Shown: in pieces, positions 1 through 9,147 of the stretch
Numbering within the stretch: position 1 is the stretch's first letter
Layout: the number at the start of each line of letters is the position of its first letter
Source: CAMDTE01 sp034679985
GTDB lineage: Bacteria > Bacteroidota > Bacteroidia > Flavobacteriales > Schleiferiaceae
Assembly (NCBI GenBank): GCA_034679985.1
Contig: JAXITR010000008.1
Span: forward strand, 1-61,320
DNA length: 61,320 bases
Reading direction: 5' to 3'
Translations under genes and position numbers: made by a program
Notes under the pieces: model-generated
The model's input: only the letters and a program-made list of their open reading frames with translations
Databases searched by the model: none
Told to the model about the DNA's origin: nothing

Positions 1-1024
1 CTTTGGACGCATAGAAAGCCACACACCGCCCCTGTCCTCCGTCGCGCCCACCCCGGCCGGTTTCCTGGTAGTAAGACTCCAGGGATTTGGGCATGTCGTG
101 GTGAATGACGAGCCGAATGTCCGGTTTGTCGATCCCCATACCAAACGCAATGGTGGCCACCACCACGTTTACGTGTTCGTTGAGAAATAAATCTTGGTGC
201 TTGGCACGGGTGTTGGAGTCCAGCCCGGCGTGGTAAGGGATGGCTTGAATTCCGTTGACCTGAAGTTGTTGCGAAAGTTCCTCCACCTTAGCCCTGCTGA
301 GGCAATAAACAATGGCACTTTGGCCGTCGTGTTGTTTAAGCAGTTTTACGATTTCGCGCTCCACATTCACTTTGGGGCGAATCTCGTACTGCAAATTCGC
401 CCGGTTGAAAGACGATGCAAAAATCGTGGCGCCCTCCATGCCCAAGGTTTTGAGGATGTCGATCTGCACTTTTGGGGTTGCCGTTGCGGTCAAGGCAATG
501 ACCGGTTTGGCCTGTATCTCCTGCATGGCCGCCCGAAGATTGCGGTATTCCGGACGGAAATCGTGCCCCCACTCGGATATGCAGTGTGCCTCGTCGATGG
601 CGTAAAATGAAATATTCAGCGAACGCAAAAAAGCGATGTTGTCTTCTTTGGTGAGCGATTCTGGCGCAACGTACAGCAGCTTGGTCACGCCGCGCTGCAA
701 ATCCTGCCGTACCTCCACCATTTCCCGTTTGGTGAGTGTGGAGTTCCAAACGTGCGCCGTTCCCGGCTCGTCGGTAGTTCCGCGGAGTACGTCCACCTGG
801 TTTTTCATCAACGCAATCAGGGGAGATACCACAATCGCGGTTCCCGGAAGGGCCAATGCGGGCAGTTGGTAGCACAAGGACTTGCCTCCTCCGGTGGGCA
901 GGACCACAAAGGCGTCTTTGCCGTCCATCACGTGCTGCACAATCTCCTCTTGCGGGCCGCGGAACTGGGAAAACCCAAAAACCTCTTGGAGGATGTGCTG
1001 TACTGTGGGGGAGCCGTCAGGCAT
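1..1024 (-). CDS. recQ: RecQ-family ATP-dependent DNA helicase, N-terminal part
   Basis: Superfamily 2 3'-5' DNA helicase acting in recombination and replication-fork repair. About 341 codons are present; the gene runs off the left edge, so the RQC and HRDC domains lie outside. Visible motifs are the Walker A GGGKS (residues 45-49), DEAH box (144-147) followed by CISEWGHDFRP, motif III ALTATAT, and motif VI QETGRGGRDG near the window edge. The start is the ATG at 1024; a TACCTTTA box lies 24 bases upstream. It is divergent from tatC across 107 bp. The family call is firm; the exact RecQ paralogue cannot be settled from the N-terminus. Confidence 0.95.
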   Translation of the reverse strand, partial: MPDGSPTVQHILQEVFGFSQFRGPQEEIVQHVMDGKDAFVVLPTGGGKSLCYQLPALALPGTAIVVSPLIALMKNQVDVLRGTTDEPGTAHVWNSTLTKREMVEVRQDLQRGVTKLLYVAPESLTKEDNIAFLRSLNISFYAIDEAHCISEWGHDFRPEYRNLRAAMQEIQAKPVIALTATATPKVQIDILKTLGMEGATIFASSFNRANLQYEIRPKVNVEREIVKLLKQHDGQSAIVYCLSRAKVEELSQQLQVNGIQAIPYHAGLDSNTRAKHQDLFLNEHVNVVVATIAFGMGIDKPDIRLVIHHDMPKSLESYYQETGRGGRDGGQGRCVAFYASK

Positions 1025-1117
1025 GAAACAAGTTGATTCGCAATTCTTTAAAGGTACAATGCTCAAGCAACAAACCCAAGCCCTATTTGTTGCGGAGCCC
1101 GAAGATAATTCAGATTG

Positions 1118-1125
1118 TACCTTTG
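1118..1125 (+). promoter_or_regulatory. -7 promoter box for tatC
   Basis: TACCTTTG matches the Bacteroidota -7 consensus TAnnTTTG. It ends 6 bases before the ATG at 1132, so transcription may start at or next to the start codon. No good TTG -33 element is seen at 19 bases. Confidence 0.55.
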
Positions 1126-1131
1126 TAGCAC

Positions 1132-1944
1132 ATGCAAACTCCACCCGAAGCAGAAAACAACACCATGAGCTTCATGGACCACTTGGGCGCCTTGCGTTCT
1201 CATTTGGTGCGCGCGGCCTTAGCCGTGGTGATTGCATCTGTCGGGGCCTTTGCAGCGGTTGACTTTGTAGTGGACCGCGTGCTCTTTGGCCCTAAGGATC
1301 CGTCGTTTTGGACCTACCGCGCCTTCTGTTGGGCGGGCGAACGCTTGCAACTGGAGGGATTGTGCATCACGGACTTGCCATTCAACCTCATCAACACCAC
1401 CATGGCCGGGCAATTTACGCTCCACATCTGGTTGAGCTTCATGGTGGGCATGGTGGTGGCCTTTCCTTATGTGGTGTGGGAGCTTTGGCGTTTTGTGGCT
1501 CCAGGGCTCACGGCCAAAGAGCGCAAAGCATCTCGCTTCTTTTTGGGTTCCGTTTCTTCTTTGTTTTTCAGCGGAGCGGCATTTGGGTACTTCCTCATAG
1601 TACCGCTGTCCGTTCAGTTCTTGTCCCACTACAACGTGTCCACGGAAATTCAAAACATGATCGACGTCGGCTCCTACTTGTCCATGGTGGCCAGCGTCAC
1701 CTTGGCCTGCGGCCTGCTCTTTGAATTGCCCATTTTGCTTTACTTTTTGGGCCGCTTGGGCATTGTTACTGCTGCTTTTTTGGCCGAACAGCGACGGGTG
1801 GCCTTGGTCCTGATTTTGTTTGTGGCCGCGGTCATCACTCCGCCGGACGTGTTGAGTCAGTTGGTGGTCACGGTGCCCATCATGCTTCTGTACGAGGTAG
1901 GAATTGTAGTGGTTCGACGCGTTGAAAAATCCCGCCATGAATAA
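1132..1944 (+). CDS. tatC: Sec-independent protein translocase TatC
   Basis: Integral membrane subunit of the twin-arginine translocase, which recognises twin-arginine signal peptides and exports folded proteins. The 270-residue protein starts the family core with SFMDHLGALRSHL and shows about six hydrophobic segments, with FVAPGLTAKER and a C-terminal ITPPD motif typical of TatC. The ATG at 1132 fits the adjacent promoter box; the ATG at 1165 would give a family-typical N-terminus and a leader of about 35 bases, so the start is uncertain. tatA/B are not in the window. It overlaps lptB by 8 bases, indicating co-transcription. Confidence 0.95.
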   Translation: MQTPPEAENNTMSFMDHLGALRSHLVRAALAVVIASVGAFAAVDFVVDRVLFGPKDPSFWTYRAFCWAGERLQLEGLCITDLPFNLINTTMAGQFTLHIWLSFMVGMVVAFPYVVWELWRFVAPGLTAKERKASRFFLGSVSSLFFSGAAFGYFLIVPLSVQFLSHYNVSTEIQNMIDVGSYLSMVASVTLACGLLFELPILLYFLGRLGIVTAAFLAEQRRVALVLILFVAAVITPPDVLSQLVVTVPIMLLYEVGIVVVRRVEKSRHE

Positions 1945-2671
1945 AGTACTGCGCGCATTGAATTTGGAAAAGCATTACCGCGGCAGGGCCGTGGTGCACG
2001 GCGTTTCTTTTGAGGTGGCGCAAGGCGAAATTGTGGGATTGCTCGGGCCCAACGGCGCAGGCAAAACCACCAGTTTTTACACGGTAGTGGGATTGATACG
2101 GCCGGATGCCGGCACGGTACTTTTAGACGATGTGGATCTGACGAATGCCCCCATGTACCGGCGTGCTCAAGCGGGCATTGGGTACTTGGCGCAAGAACCG
2201 TCGGTTTTTCGAAAAATGACCGTTGAGGACAACGTCCTCGCCATTTTGGAATTCCAACCGGGTACCCCGGAGCAACACCGCGTCCGATGCGCTGAACTGC
2301 TGGAAGAATTTGGACTCACCGCATTGCGCAAAACGCGGGGCGATCTGCTTTCCGGGGGCGAACGCCGTCGCACCGAAATAGCGCGTTGTTTGGCCGCAAA
2401 TCCCCAGTTCATCCTGCTCGACGAGCCTTTCGCCGGGGTGGACCCCATAGCCGTTGAAGACATTCAGGCCATCGTTCTGAAGCTCAAAGAAAAAGGCATT
2501 GGAGTGCTTATTACGGACCACAACGTCCAAGAAACACTGGCCATTACGGACCGCACGTACTTGATGTTTGAAGGAAAAATCCTCAAGAGCGGTACGGCAG
2601 AGGATCTGGCAGAGGATCCGCAGGTGCGCAAGGTGTACTTGGGGCAAAATTTTGTTCTTCGGAAGCGTTAA
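1937..2671 (+). CDS. lptB: LPS export ABC transporter ATP-binding protein LptB
   Basis: Cytoplasmic ATPase of the LptB2FG complex that extracts lipopolysaccharide from the inner membrane. The 244-residue protein has Walker A GPNGAGKTT (residues 37-45), a Q-loop (AQEPSVFRK), signature LSGGE (138-142), Walker B FILLDEP (158-164) and the switch histidine in ITDHN. The GAGKTTSFY and FAGVDPIAV strings are typical of LptB. I chose the ATG at 1937, which overlaps the end of tatC, over an in-frame TTG at 1922. LptF/G and LptA/C are not nearby. Confidence 0.95.
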   Translation: MNKVLRALNLEKHYRGRAVVHGVSFEVAQGEIVGLLGPNGAGKTTSFYTVVGLIRPDAGTVLLDDVDLTNAPMYRRAQAGIGYLAQEPSVFRKMTVEDNVLAILEFQPGTPEQHRVRCAELLEEFGLTALRKTRGDLLSGGERRRTEIARCLAANPQFILLDEPFAGVDPIAVEDIQAIVLKLKEKGIGVLITDHNVQETLAITDRTYLMFEGKILKSGTAEDLAEDPQVRKVYLGQNFVLRKR

Positions 2672-2735
2672 GCGCCAAAGTCACGTCCCCAGCAACGCAC
2701 GCCGTGCGCGCAAGCTGCAGCATCAAGATGGGATT

Positions 2736-3689
2736 TTAACCGGGAAAATGGGCTGCCCGTTGCAAGCGATCGTTGATGGCGGGTCCCAAACCATGATGCG
2801 GCGCGCGGGAGGCCACAATGCCTTGGGCGCCTGAAGAATCCGCTTCGCGCAAAAAAGCAAACAGATTCGCGGCCGCCTCACAATCGTTGTTCTGGGGCGT
2901 AAGCAACCAGGATCGGTTGGGGTCCACTTGAATCCAATGGGCGATGTTCCGGTATCCAATGGCCGCCCATCCGCACGGAACCTCAACCACATCTTGCTCG
3001 TCCACTAGAATTAAGGGAATGCGCGGAGCGTAGTGACTTTCCAGCAGGCCGGGAGCTTGCGGACGGCTGCTGCTGTGGGTGCGCACTTCAACCGTTCGTC
3101 CCAACAAGGCCTCCACGTGTTCTACCGTTGTGCCGCCCAAGCGTACCACAGTAGGAACCGGCAAGGTAGCGTCTACGATGGTGGATTCAACGCCAACCGA
3201 ACACGCTCCCCCGTCCAATATGTACGGTATTTTGCCGTACAATTGATCCCAAACGTGTTGGGCGGTGGTGGGGCTGATGTACCCAAACGGGTTGGCAGAC
3301 GGCGCCGCCAACGGGAAGGAAAGTTGCCGCAGCACTTCCAAAAAAAGCGGGTGGTTGGGGATGCGGATGCCTACGCTGGGCAATCCAGACGTGACCAAAT
3401 CCGGGATGCAGTCTTTCTTGGGAACCACAAAGGTCAAAGGGCCCGGCCCGTTCTTTTCCATTGCAGAGGCCACCCAATCCGGCAGGTCCGCGTACTTACG
3501 TGCCGAGGCAACGGAGTCCACGTGCACCAGCAGGGGGTCAAACGAAGGGCGATTTTTGGCGGCAAAGATTTGGGCTACCGCTTGGGCGTCCAGGGCATTG
3601 CCGGCCAGCCCGTAAACCGTTTCCGTAGGCAGTGCCACCGGTTCGCCGGCGCGGAGCCATTCCAACGCCTGCTCCAAGGAGGTGCCCAT
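2736..3689 (-). CDS. L-threonylcarbamoyladenylate synthase (long Sua5 type)
   Basis: Makes threonylcarbamoyl-AMP from threonine, bicarbonate and ATP, the first step of t6A37 tRNA modification. The 317-residue protein has the YrdC fold: PTETVYGL (21-28), KNRPSFDPL (45-53) and PSAN (130-133), then a linker with the PGLLESHYAP string and a C-terminal Sua5 domain, so it is the long form rather than short TsaC. The ATG at 3689 was chosen because the family begins just before the PTETVYGL strand; the frame upstream encodes unrelated residues. A TATTTTTG box lies at 3755-3762, 65 bases upstream. It is convergent with lptB. Confidence 0.92.
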   Translation of the reverse strand: MGTSLEQALEWLRAGEPVALPTETVYGLAGNALDAQAVAQIFAAKNRPSFDPLLVHVDSVASARKYADLPDWVASAMEKNGPGPLTFVVPKKDCIPDLVTSGLPSVGIRIPNHPLFLEVLRQLSFPLAAPSANPFGYISPTTAQHVWDQLYGKIPYILDGGACSVGVESTIVDATLPVPTVVRLGGTTVEHVEALLGRTVEVRTHSSSRPQAPGLLESHYAPRIPLILVDEQDVVEVPCGWAAIGYRNIAHWIQVDPNRSWLLTPQNNDCEAAANLFAFLREADSSGAQGIVASRAPHHGLGPAINDRLQRAAHFPG

Positions 3690-3811
3690 TTGGGTTTCGT
3701 AGGACAGGTGTGGGGGGTCGTTGGGTACTTGCACGGTGGTTGAATTCGAAGCGGCAAAAATACGTTGAACTGCACCCGCCCCGCACATTACAGAACGGTT
3801 GGTTCCGCGCG

Positions 3812-5068
3812 TTACCGGGGGAACCGCACTACGGCCTGGCCAATGACGCGGTCGTACCGACGAACCCATTCCCGGTGGTAAATCAGTACGGTGTAGGTAT
3901 TTTGGGTTTCCCAGTGGTTTCCTTCGGTAACGGAATAATCCCAACCGTCGTCGGTCTTCTCCACGTACCAGTAGTTGAAGTAGCCCTGTTTGCTCAGGAC
4001 CCGACCGCGGTACTGTTGGGTAGCGGGGTCGTATTTCATCTCGTCTTCCGGACGCGGGCGAAAACCGTTGAAAGCGCCTACCGCAAAAATGCGTCGCTGG
4101 CCCGTTTTTTCCAGGTCGTCCAGGGCCAGGTCCACCCAGAGGTAGTCTGCCTCCACGTTCGCGTTGGCGTTTTGTTTGCGGGGGAGGGCCACGCCGTCCG
4201 CGTCCTGCTTGAACAGGTAGTGCTCCAAACCGCGCATAGGCTCCGCGGCCACATAGGCATTCCAGACCCCGTCCACCAAGTCAAAACGTCGAACAAACAA
4301 GGAAGGTACCTGGGTGTTTTTGGTGTCCCATTCGCGAAACTCGTGGACTCCGGGAAACTGGTTCTCGCCGTTGTCGAAATTGAAGTCCAACAGGTCGTTC
4401 CGAACGAATCGAGGGCTGAAGGAACGGGGTTGTTCGGAGAAGTCCAGGTTTTGGTACACTACGGCGCGAACGTCTTGGAAGGGCTGAGGAACGGGGTACT
4501 GATTCACACCCACCGTAAAATCAACCTCTTGGTGGGTTTTCTGCGTCTCGGGGGTCAGGGCCCGGTGCACGTCCACGGCCACGCTCGCGAGTTCCTCATA
4601 AAAAACCACGCGCTGGGTGAGTAGGGGGGTGGAGGGGTCGTCCTCAAAAACGACCAGCAGGTAGTTGCCGGACCGCGTGGGACGCAGGCTGGGGGTTGGC
4701 AAATAGGCCTCAAAGTGGGTATAGGGAACGTAGGTGTTGAAGGCAATTTGCCCGCTGGGCAGGGGCTCCTGCAGGTATCCGGCGAGGTAGTCGCCGCTCA
4801 GGAGGTCCGACGGTATCCAGTCGTGGGAACACAGGACAAAGGTGTACTGCAGGACTTGGCTCCGCTGGTAGAGGTCGTCAAACGAAAATTTGAGCGCCCC
4901 CGGGGTATTGAAGCGCACCACGGGCAACTCGCTGGGGCGGCCCGCCGGATGCGCCAAAACGGTGGCCATTCCTTCTGCTCGGTAGTCCGAGGCGGACTGC
5001 GCCCAGGCAGGTATTGGCAACCACGGAACCAGTTGCAACGACAGCAGGAGAATCAAACGGAAGCGCAT
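3812..5068 (-). CDS. Type IX secretion system plug protein (DUF5103 family)
   Basis: The 418-residue protein matches the DUF5103 family, whose members plug the SprA translocon of the type IX secretion system from the periplasmic side. A signal peptide is clear (basic start, LILLLSLQLVPW core, cleavage near AWAQS). The rest is rich in beta-strand-forming residues, with DFNFDNGENQFPGVHEFREW and the C-terminal GYFNYWYVEKTDDGW and EGNHWETQNTY stretches that I associate with the family. The ATG at 5068 is preferred over an in-frame TTG at 5098. It is divergent from nqrA. The large type IX cargo gene at 22265 is an independent sign of an active system. Confidence 0.87.
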   Translation of the reverse strand: MRFRLILLLSLQLVPWLPIPAWAQSASDYRAEGMATVLAHPAGRPSELPVVRFNTPGALKFSFDDLYQRSQVLQYTFVLCSHDWIPSDLLSGDYLAGYLQEPLPSGQIAFNTYVPYTHFEAYLPTPSLRPTRSGNYLLVVFEDDPSTPLLTQRVVFYEELASVAVDVHRALTPETQKTHQEVDFTVGVNQYPVPQPFQDVRAVVYQNLDFSEQPRSFSPRFVRNDLLDFNFDNGENQFPGVHEFREWDTKNTQVPSLFVRRFDLVDGVWNAYVAAEPMRGLEHYLFKQDADGVALPRKQNANANVEADYLWVDLALDDLEKTGQRRIFAVGAFNGFRPRPEDEMKYDPATQQYRGRVLSKQGYFNYWYVEKTDDGWDYSVTEGNHWETQNTYTVLIYHREWVRRYDRVIGQAVVRFPR

Positions 5069-5148
5069 GGCTTGGTGTATCAACGAGTATTTTACCAAAG
5101 GTCATAAAAAAAAGTGGTACCGGCTGTCTTTTGGGACTTGTTGCTTTG

Positions 5149-5156
5149 TACTTTTG
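5149..5156 (+). promoter_or_regulatory. -7 promoter box for the nqr operon
   Basis: TACTTTTG matches TAnnTTTG and lies 34 bases before the nqrA ATG. A TTTG at 5130-5133 could act as the -33 element, but its 15-base spacing is shorter than usual. Confidence 0.5.
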
Positions 5157-5190
5157 GCGGCGAAAAATAGTTCAACTTCGATCGCTCCCC

Positions 5191-6537
5191 ATGGCAAAAG
5201 TCCACCGCGTTCGCAAGGGTTACGACCTAAAACTGATCGGCGCGCCGTCCAGTTCGTTAGTAGTAGCCCCTCAACCACAAAGAGTTACACTCTACCCTGA
5301 AGATTTCAAAGGGTTCTCGCCGAAACTTTCCGTCAAGGAAGGAGACCGTATTTTGGCCGGCGATGCCATTTTTTATGCCAAGGCCGACCCTTCGGTGGTG
5401 GTACCGTCTCCGGTGAGCGGAACCGTTGCCCGGGTGGTGCGCGGCGAAAAGCGCGTCCTGCAGTATGTAGAGATTGCGCCCGACGCGGTCAACGAATACC
5501 GCGATTTTGGCGCCGCCAAGCCTTCGGACTTGGACCGTGCACAGATTTTGGAAAAATTAAAGGCCTCAGGTGTTTGGTCCTTGGTTCAAATGCGTCCTTA
5601 CGGCGTTGTGGCCAAGCCCGGTGATCAGCCGAAAGCAGTATTTGTCAACAGCATGGATACCGCACCGCACGCACCGCACATCGATGTGCAATTGGCGGGT
5701 CGCGAGCAATCATTTGCGGAGGGCATGGAAGTTGTCAAGCGATTGTCCGACCGCACGGTACTAACCGTTCGTGAAGGTAGCTCTTTGCCGGTTTTTGAAT
5801 CCCTAAATGGTGTTGAAATCCACGCCTTCAGTGGTCCACACCCTTCCGGAAATACGAGCCTGCACATCCAACAAATTTCTCCTCTGAACAAGGGTGAGGT
5901 GATCTGGACGCTTACCGCACAAGACGTTTGCGTGTTGGGCGAGTTGTTTTCAACGGGCACTTGCCGAATGGAACGCGTTATCAGTCTCACTGGAAGCGGT
6001 GTTCGCGAGCCCAAGCACCTTAAAGTTCTTCCTGGAAGCGCACTGAGTGGAATTGTTGCGAACGAAATAGATGCAGACGGTATCCGCATCATCAGCGGAA
6101 ACGTACTGACTGGAATCCACGTAGGTAAGGAGGATGCACTTCATTTTTACCACCACCAAATTGCAACCCTGCCCGAAGGAGATCAGCCCGATTTCTTGGG
6201 TTGGTTGCTTCCTGGCTTTGGTAAGTTCTCCCTTTCGCGCACTTTTTTCAGCTGGCTAACACCGGGTAAAACATTTGCATTGGACACCAATATGCACGGT
6301 GAACAGCGAAATTTTGTCATGACTGGACAGTACGACCGCGTATTCCCATTTGACATTTACCCGCTGCAGCTGCTCAAGGCCATGTGGGCCAGCGACATCG
6401 ACAAGATGGAACAACTGGGCATTTACGAAGTAGTTGAGGAAGATTTTGCCCTTTGTGAGGTGATTTGCACGTCCAAGCAACCGCTTCAAGAATTGGTTCG
6501 CGAGGCTTTGGATACCGTCTATACAGAAATGAATTAA
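5191..6537 (+). CDS. nqrA: Na+-translocating NADH:quinone reductase subunit A
   Basis: Peripheral cytoplasmic subunit of the six-subunit Na+-NQR, which passes electrons from NADH to quinone while exporting Na+. The 448-residue protein has the usual family length and N-terminal lipoyl-like region with the PSPVSGTV string, followed by the FSGPHPSGN and LKVLPGSA segments typical of NqrA. I chose the ATG at 5191 because KGYDLKLIG shortly after is where the family begins. It is the first gene of a tightly packed operon in canonical order A-F. Confidence 0.97.
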   Translation: MAKVHRVRKGYDLKLIGAPSSSLVVAPQPQRVTLYPEDFKGFSPKLSVKEGDRILAGDAIFYAKADPSVVVPSPVSGTVARVVRGEKRVLQYVEIAPDAVNEYRDFGAAKPSDLDRAQILEKLKASGVWSLVQMRPYGVVAKPGDQPKAVFVNSMDTAPHAPHIDVQLAGREQSFAEGMEVVKRLSDRTVLTVREGSSLPVFESLNGVEIHAFSGPHPSGNTSLHIQQISPLNKGEVIWTLTAQDVCVLGELFSTGTCRMERVISLTGSGVREPKHLKVLPGSALSGIVANEIDADGIRIISGNVLTGIHVGKEDALHFYHHQIATLPEGDQPDFLGWLLPGFGKFSLSRTFFSWLTPGKTFALDTNMHGEQRNFVMTGQYDRVFPFDIYPLQLLKAMWASDIDKMEQLGIYEVVEEDFALCEVICTSKQPLQELVREALDTVYTEMN

Positions 6538-6546
6538 TTCGGGACG

Positions 6547-7710
6547 ATGAAATTTTTACACAACTTTATCGAGAAGATACGTCCGGCTGAAACCAGCCCG
6601 TTGTACACCCTGCACAACGCCATAGAGACGTTCCTATTTGTGCCGGGCCACACCACTCATAGCGGTGCGCATGTCCGCGACGCCATTGACTTGAAGCGAA
6701 CCATGTTCACGGTGATCATTGCGTTGCTTCCAGCCTTGGTTTTTGGCATGTTCAATGCGGGATATCAGCACTACCGTTGGTTGAGCCCGGATCTCGCTTT
6801 TTGGACCGTGGACAATTTGATGTACGGTGCCATGCGCATCATGCCCATGATTGCGGTAACGTACATCGCTGGTTTGAGCATTGAGATTTACTTTGCCTAC
6901 ATCAACAAACATGCGGTCAACGAAGGTTTCTTGGTTTCCGGAATGTTGATTCCGTTGATCATGCCCATCGACATTCCTTTGTGGATGGTTGCCATTTCCA
7001 CTGCATTCGCCGTGTTGTTTGGCAAAGAGGTGTTCGGTGGAACGGGCATGAACGTGCTGAATCCGGCATTGACTGCCCGCGCTTTTGCGTTCTTCGCTTA
7101 CCCAACCTACATGTCTGGTGACAAGGTTTGGATTGGAGATTCGGCCGATTTAGCCCAAAAAGTGGATGGTTTTTCAGGCGCAACCGCGTTGGGTCAGTAC
7201 GCTACCACCGGTACTACTTCCTACAGCGCTTGGGATGCGTTCCTAGGTTTCATCCCCGGCTCCATCGGTGAAACCAGTGCCTTAGCCATCTTGATTGGCG
7301 CCGCCTACCTGATTTACTCAGGGGTTGGCAGTTGGAAAATCATGCTGTCTGGAGCGTTGGGTGCATTGACCATGGCCCTCATCTTCAATTCCGTTTCCGG
7401 CTCCATGGACCCCGGTCCCATGAAGGAGTACATGTCCATCCCGCCCCATTTTCACTTGGTGTTTGGCTCTGCAGCGTTTGCTTTGGTCTTCATGGCAACA
7501 GACCCTGTTTCTGCAGCACACACCGAAACGGGCAAATGGATCTATGGTTTTATGATCGGTATTTTGGGCATTTTGATTCGCGTCTTCAACCCGGCTTATC
7601 CGGAAGGTTGGATGCTGGCCATTTTGTTGATGAACACGTTGGCTCCGCTCGTGGATTATTATGTTGTAGACTCCAATATCCAAAAGCGCTTGAAGCGCGC
7701 TAAAGCCTGA
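6547..7710 (+). CDS. nqrB: Na+-translocating NADH:quinone reductase subunit B
   Basis: Membrane subunit carrying covalently bound FMN and riboflavin and forming part of the Na+ path. The 387-residue protein has about ten hydrophobic segments. The flavinylation motif DGFSGAT is intact, with Thr213 the expected FMN attachment residue modified by ApbE. The conserved GGTGMNVLNPALTARAF stretch (about 164-180) and the C-terminal FMATDPVSA are characteristic. It starts 9 bases after nqrA. Confidence 0.97.
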   Translation: MKFLHNFIEKIRPAETSPLYTLHNAIETFLFVPGHTTHSGAHVRDAIDLKRTMFTVIIALLPALVFGMFNAGYQHYRWLSPDLAFWTVDNLMYGAMRIMPMIAVTYIAGLSIEIYFAYINKHAVNEGFLVSGMLIPLIMPIDIPLWMVAISTAFAVLFGKEVFGGTGMNVLNPALTARAFAFFAYPTYMSGDKVWIGDSADLAQKVDGFSGATALGQYATTGTTSYSAWDAFLGFIPGSIGETSALAILIGAAYLIYSGVGSWKIMLSGALGALTMALIFNSVSGSMDPGPMKEYMSIPPHFHLVFGSAAFALVFMATDPVSAAHTETGKWIYGFMIGILGILIRVFNPAYPEGWMLAILLMNTLAPLVDYYVVDSNIQKRLKRAKA

Positions 7711-7714
7711 AAAA

Positions 7715-8467
7715 ATGGACATCAATAGCAATAAATACACCTACCTGTTCTCCATCGTAATGGTGGTGATTGTAGCAGCCATGCTTTCCTATGCGGCGAT
7801 TTCCTTAAAGCCGGCACAGGACGCCAATATTGAGTTGGAGAAGAAGCAGGAGATCTTGTCGTCCATTAACGTTGTTGTGCAGCGCGATGCCGCGGGGCCT
7901 GCTTTTGACCAGTACATCAAACAGTCTTTGGTCATCCGCAACGGCAAAATTGTTGAAAATCCAACGCAGCCTGCTTTCAATATTGATTTGGCAACAGCTG
8001 TTTCGCAACCGCTGGAAACCCGCGAAGTTCCGCTCTACGTCGCCAACATCGATGGAAAGGAGTTTTACATCATTCCCATGCGGGGCAAAGGATTGTGGGG
8101 CCCGGTCTGGGGTAACTTGTCTCTGGAAAAGGACGGTAATACCGTTTTTGGTGCTTCGTTTGGTCACAAAAGCGAAACACCGGGATTGGGCGCTGAAATT
8201 TCAACGGCACTTTTTTCCGGTCAATTTGTTGGCAAGAAGATTTTGAATGGAAGCAATTTTGTCTCCATTTCGGTAGTCAAAAGCAAGACTTCATCCGAAC
8301 ACGAAGTTCAAGGAATCAGCGGAGGAACCATTACCTCCGTGGGGGTACAGAGCATGATTCAAGACTGCTTGGCTCCTTACATTGAGTATTTGAAAACGGT
8401 CGGCAGCACGGTGGCTCCAGCACCGGTTTCGGCGGACACATTAACTGCAGAAGTATCTTCATTATGA
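7715..8467 (+). CDS. nqrC: Na+-translocating NADH:quinone reductase subunit C
   Basis: Single-span subunit with a periplasmic domain carrying covalent FMN. The 250-residue protein has one N-terminal membrane helix (about 10-30), the GKGLWGPVWG motif (about 124-133) and GHKSETPGLGAEI (about 150-162). The flavinylation site reads VQGISGGTIT, with Thr205 the acceptor. Compared with the usual D-G-x-S-G-A-T pattern, the aspartate is Gln199 and the alanine is Gly204; the glycine is familiar in Bacteroidota, the glutamine less so. It follows nqrB by 4 bases and overlaps nqrD by 4 (ATGA). Confidence 0.96.
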   Translation: MDINSNKYTYLFSIVMVVIVAAMLSYAAISLKPAQDANIELEKKQEILSSINVVVQRDAAGPAFDQYIKQSLVIRNGKIVENPTQPAFNIDLATAVSQPLETREVPLYVANIDGKEFYIIPMRGKGLWGPVWGNLSLEKDGNTVFGASFGHKSETPGLGAEISTALFSGQFVGKKILNGSNFVSISVVKSKTSSEHEVQGISGGTITSVGVQSMIQDCLAPYIEYLKTVGSTVAPAPVSADTLTAEVSSL

Positions 8468-9141
8468 GTTCAAATGAACAGTCCAAGCCCAAATCGGGCT
8501 TGTTTTCGAAGGAAAATCGAAAACTGTTGGCGGATCCCTTCAACATGCAGAATCCGGTAACGGTTCAGGTTTTGGGTATTTGTTCTTCCTTGGCCATTAC
8601 GGTAAAGTTGCAGCCTGCCATCGTAATGGGGGTGTCTGTTTTGGTCGTAACGGCGTTTTCCAACCTGATTACCTCGTTGCTTCGGAATTTGATTCCCAAC
8701 CGAATTCGGATCATTGTCCAGTTGGTTGTTGTTGCTGCATTGGTGATTGTTGTGGATCAGATCCTCAAGGCGTACGTGTACGATGTCAGCAAGCAGCTTT
8801 CCGTATTTGTTGGTTTGATCATCACCAACTGCATCTTGATGGGTCGGATTGAAGCATTTGCCCTGGGCAATACCCCTTGGAAATCCTTCTTGGACGGCAT
8901 TGGCAACGGTGCAGGCTATGCGGTTGTATTGATTGTGATTGCCTTCATTCGCGAGTTGTTGGGCTCGGGCCAGCTTTATGGATACCAGGTAGTTCCTACG
9001 GATTGGTATTTGAATCCTGAAACGGGTACCGGTTTCTACAGCAACAATGGCATGATGTTGTTGCCGCCTATGGCTTTGATTGTCGTAGCCATTATTATTT
9101 GGGTGCAGCGCAGCAAGTTTAAAGACCTCATTGAAAAGTAA
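8464..9141 (+). CDS. nqrD: Na+-translocating NADH:quinone reductase subunit D
   Basis: Membrane subunit that with NqrE forms a pseudo-symmetric pair binding an intramembrane iron centre. The 225-residue protein has about six membrane segments and the two conserved half-helix cysteines, Cys40 in LGICSSLAIT and Cys123 in ITNCILMGR. FIRELLGSG near the C-terminus is also conserved. It has a slightly longer N-terminal tail (about 20 residues before LLADP) than textbook sequences. The start overlaps the nqrC stop. Confidence 0.96.
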   Translation: MSSNEQSKPKSGLFSKENRKLLADPFNMQNPVTVQVLGICSSLAITVKLQPAIVMGVSVLVVTAFSNLITSLLRNLIPNRIRIIVQLVVVAALVIVVDQILKAYVYDVSKQLSVFVGLIITNCILMGRIEAFALGNTPWKSFLDGIGNGAGYAVVLIVIAFIRELLGSGQLYGYQVVPTDWYLNPETGTGFYSNNGMMLLPPMALIVVAIIIWVQRSKFKDLIEK

Positions 9142-9147
9142 TTCGCC

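Noticed and set aside
1922..1936. Upstream TTG start for lptB
   Set aside because: It would add five residues before the family start and deepen the overlap with tatC; the ATG at 1937 gives the usual N-terminus.
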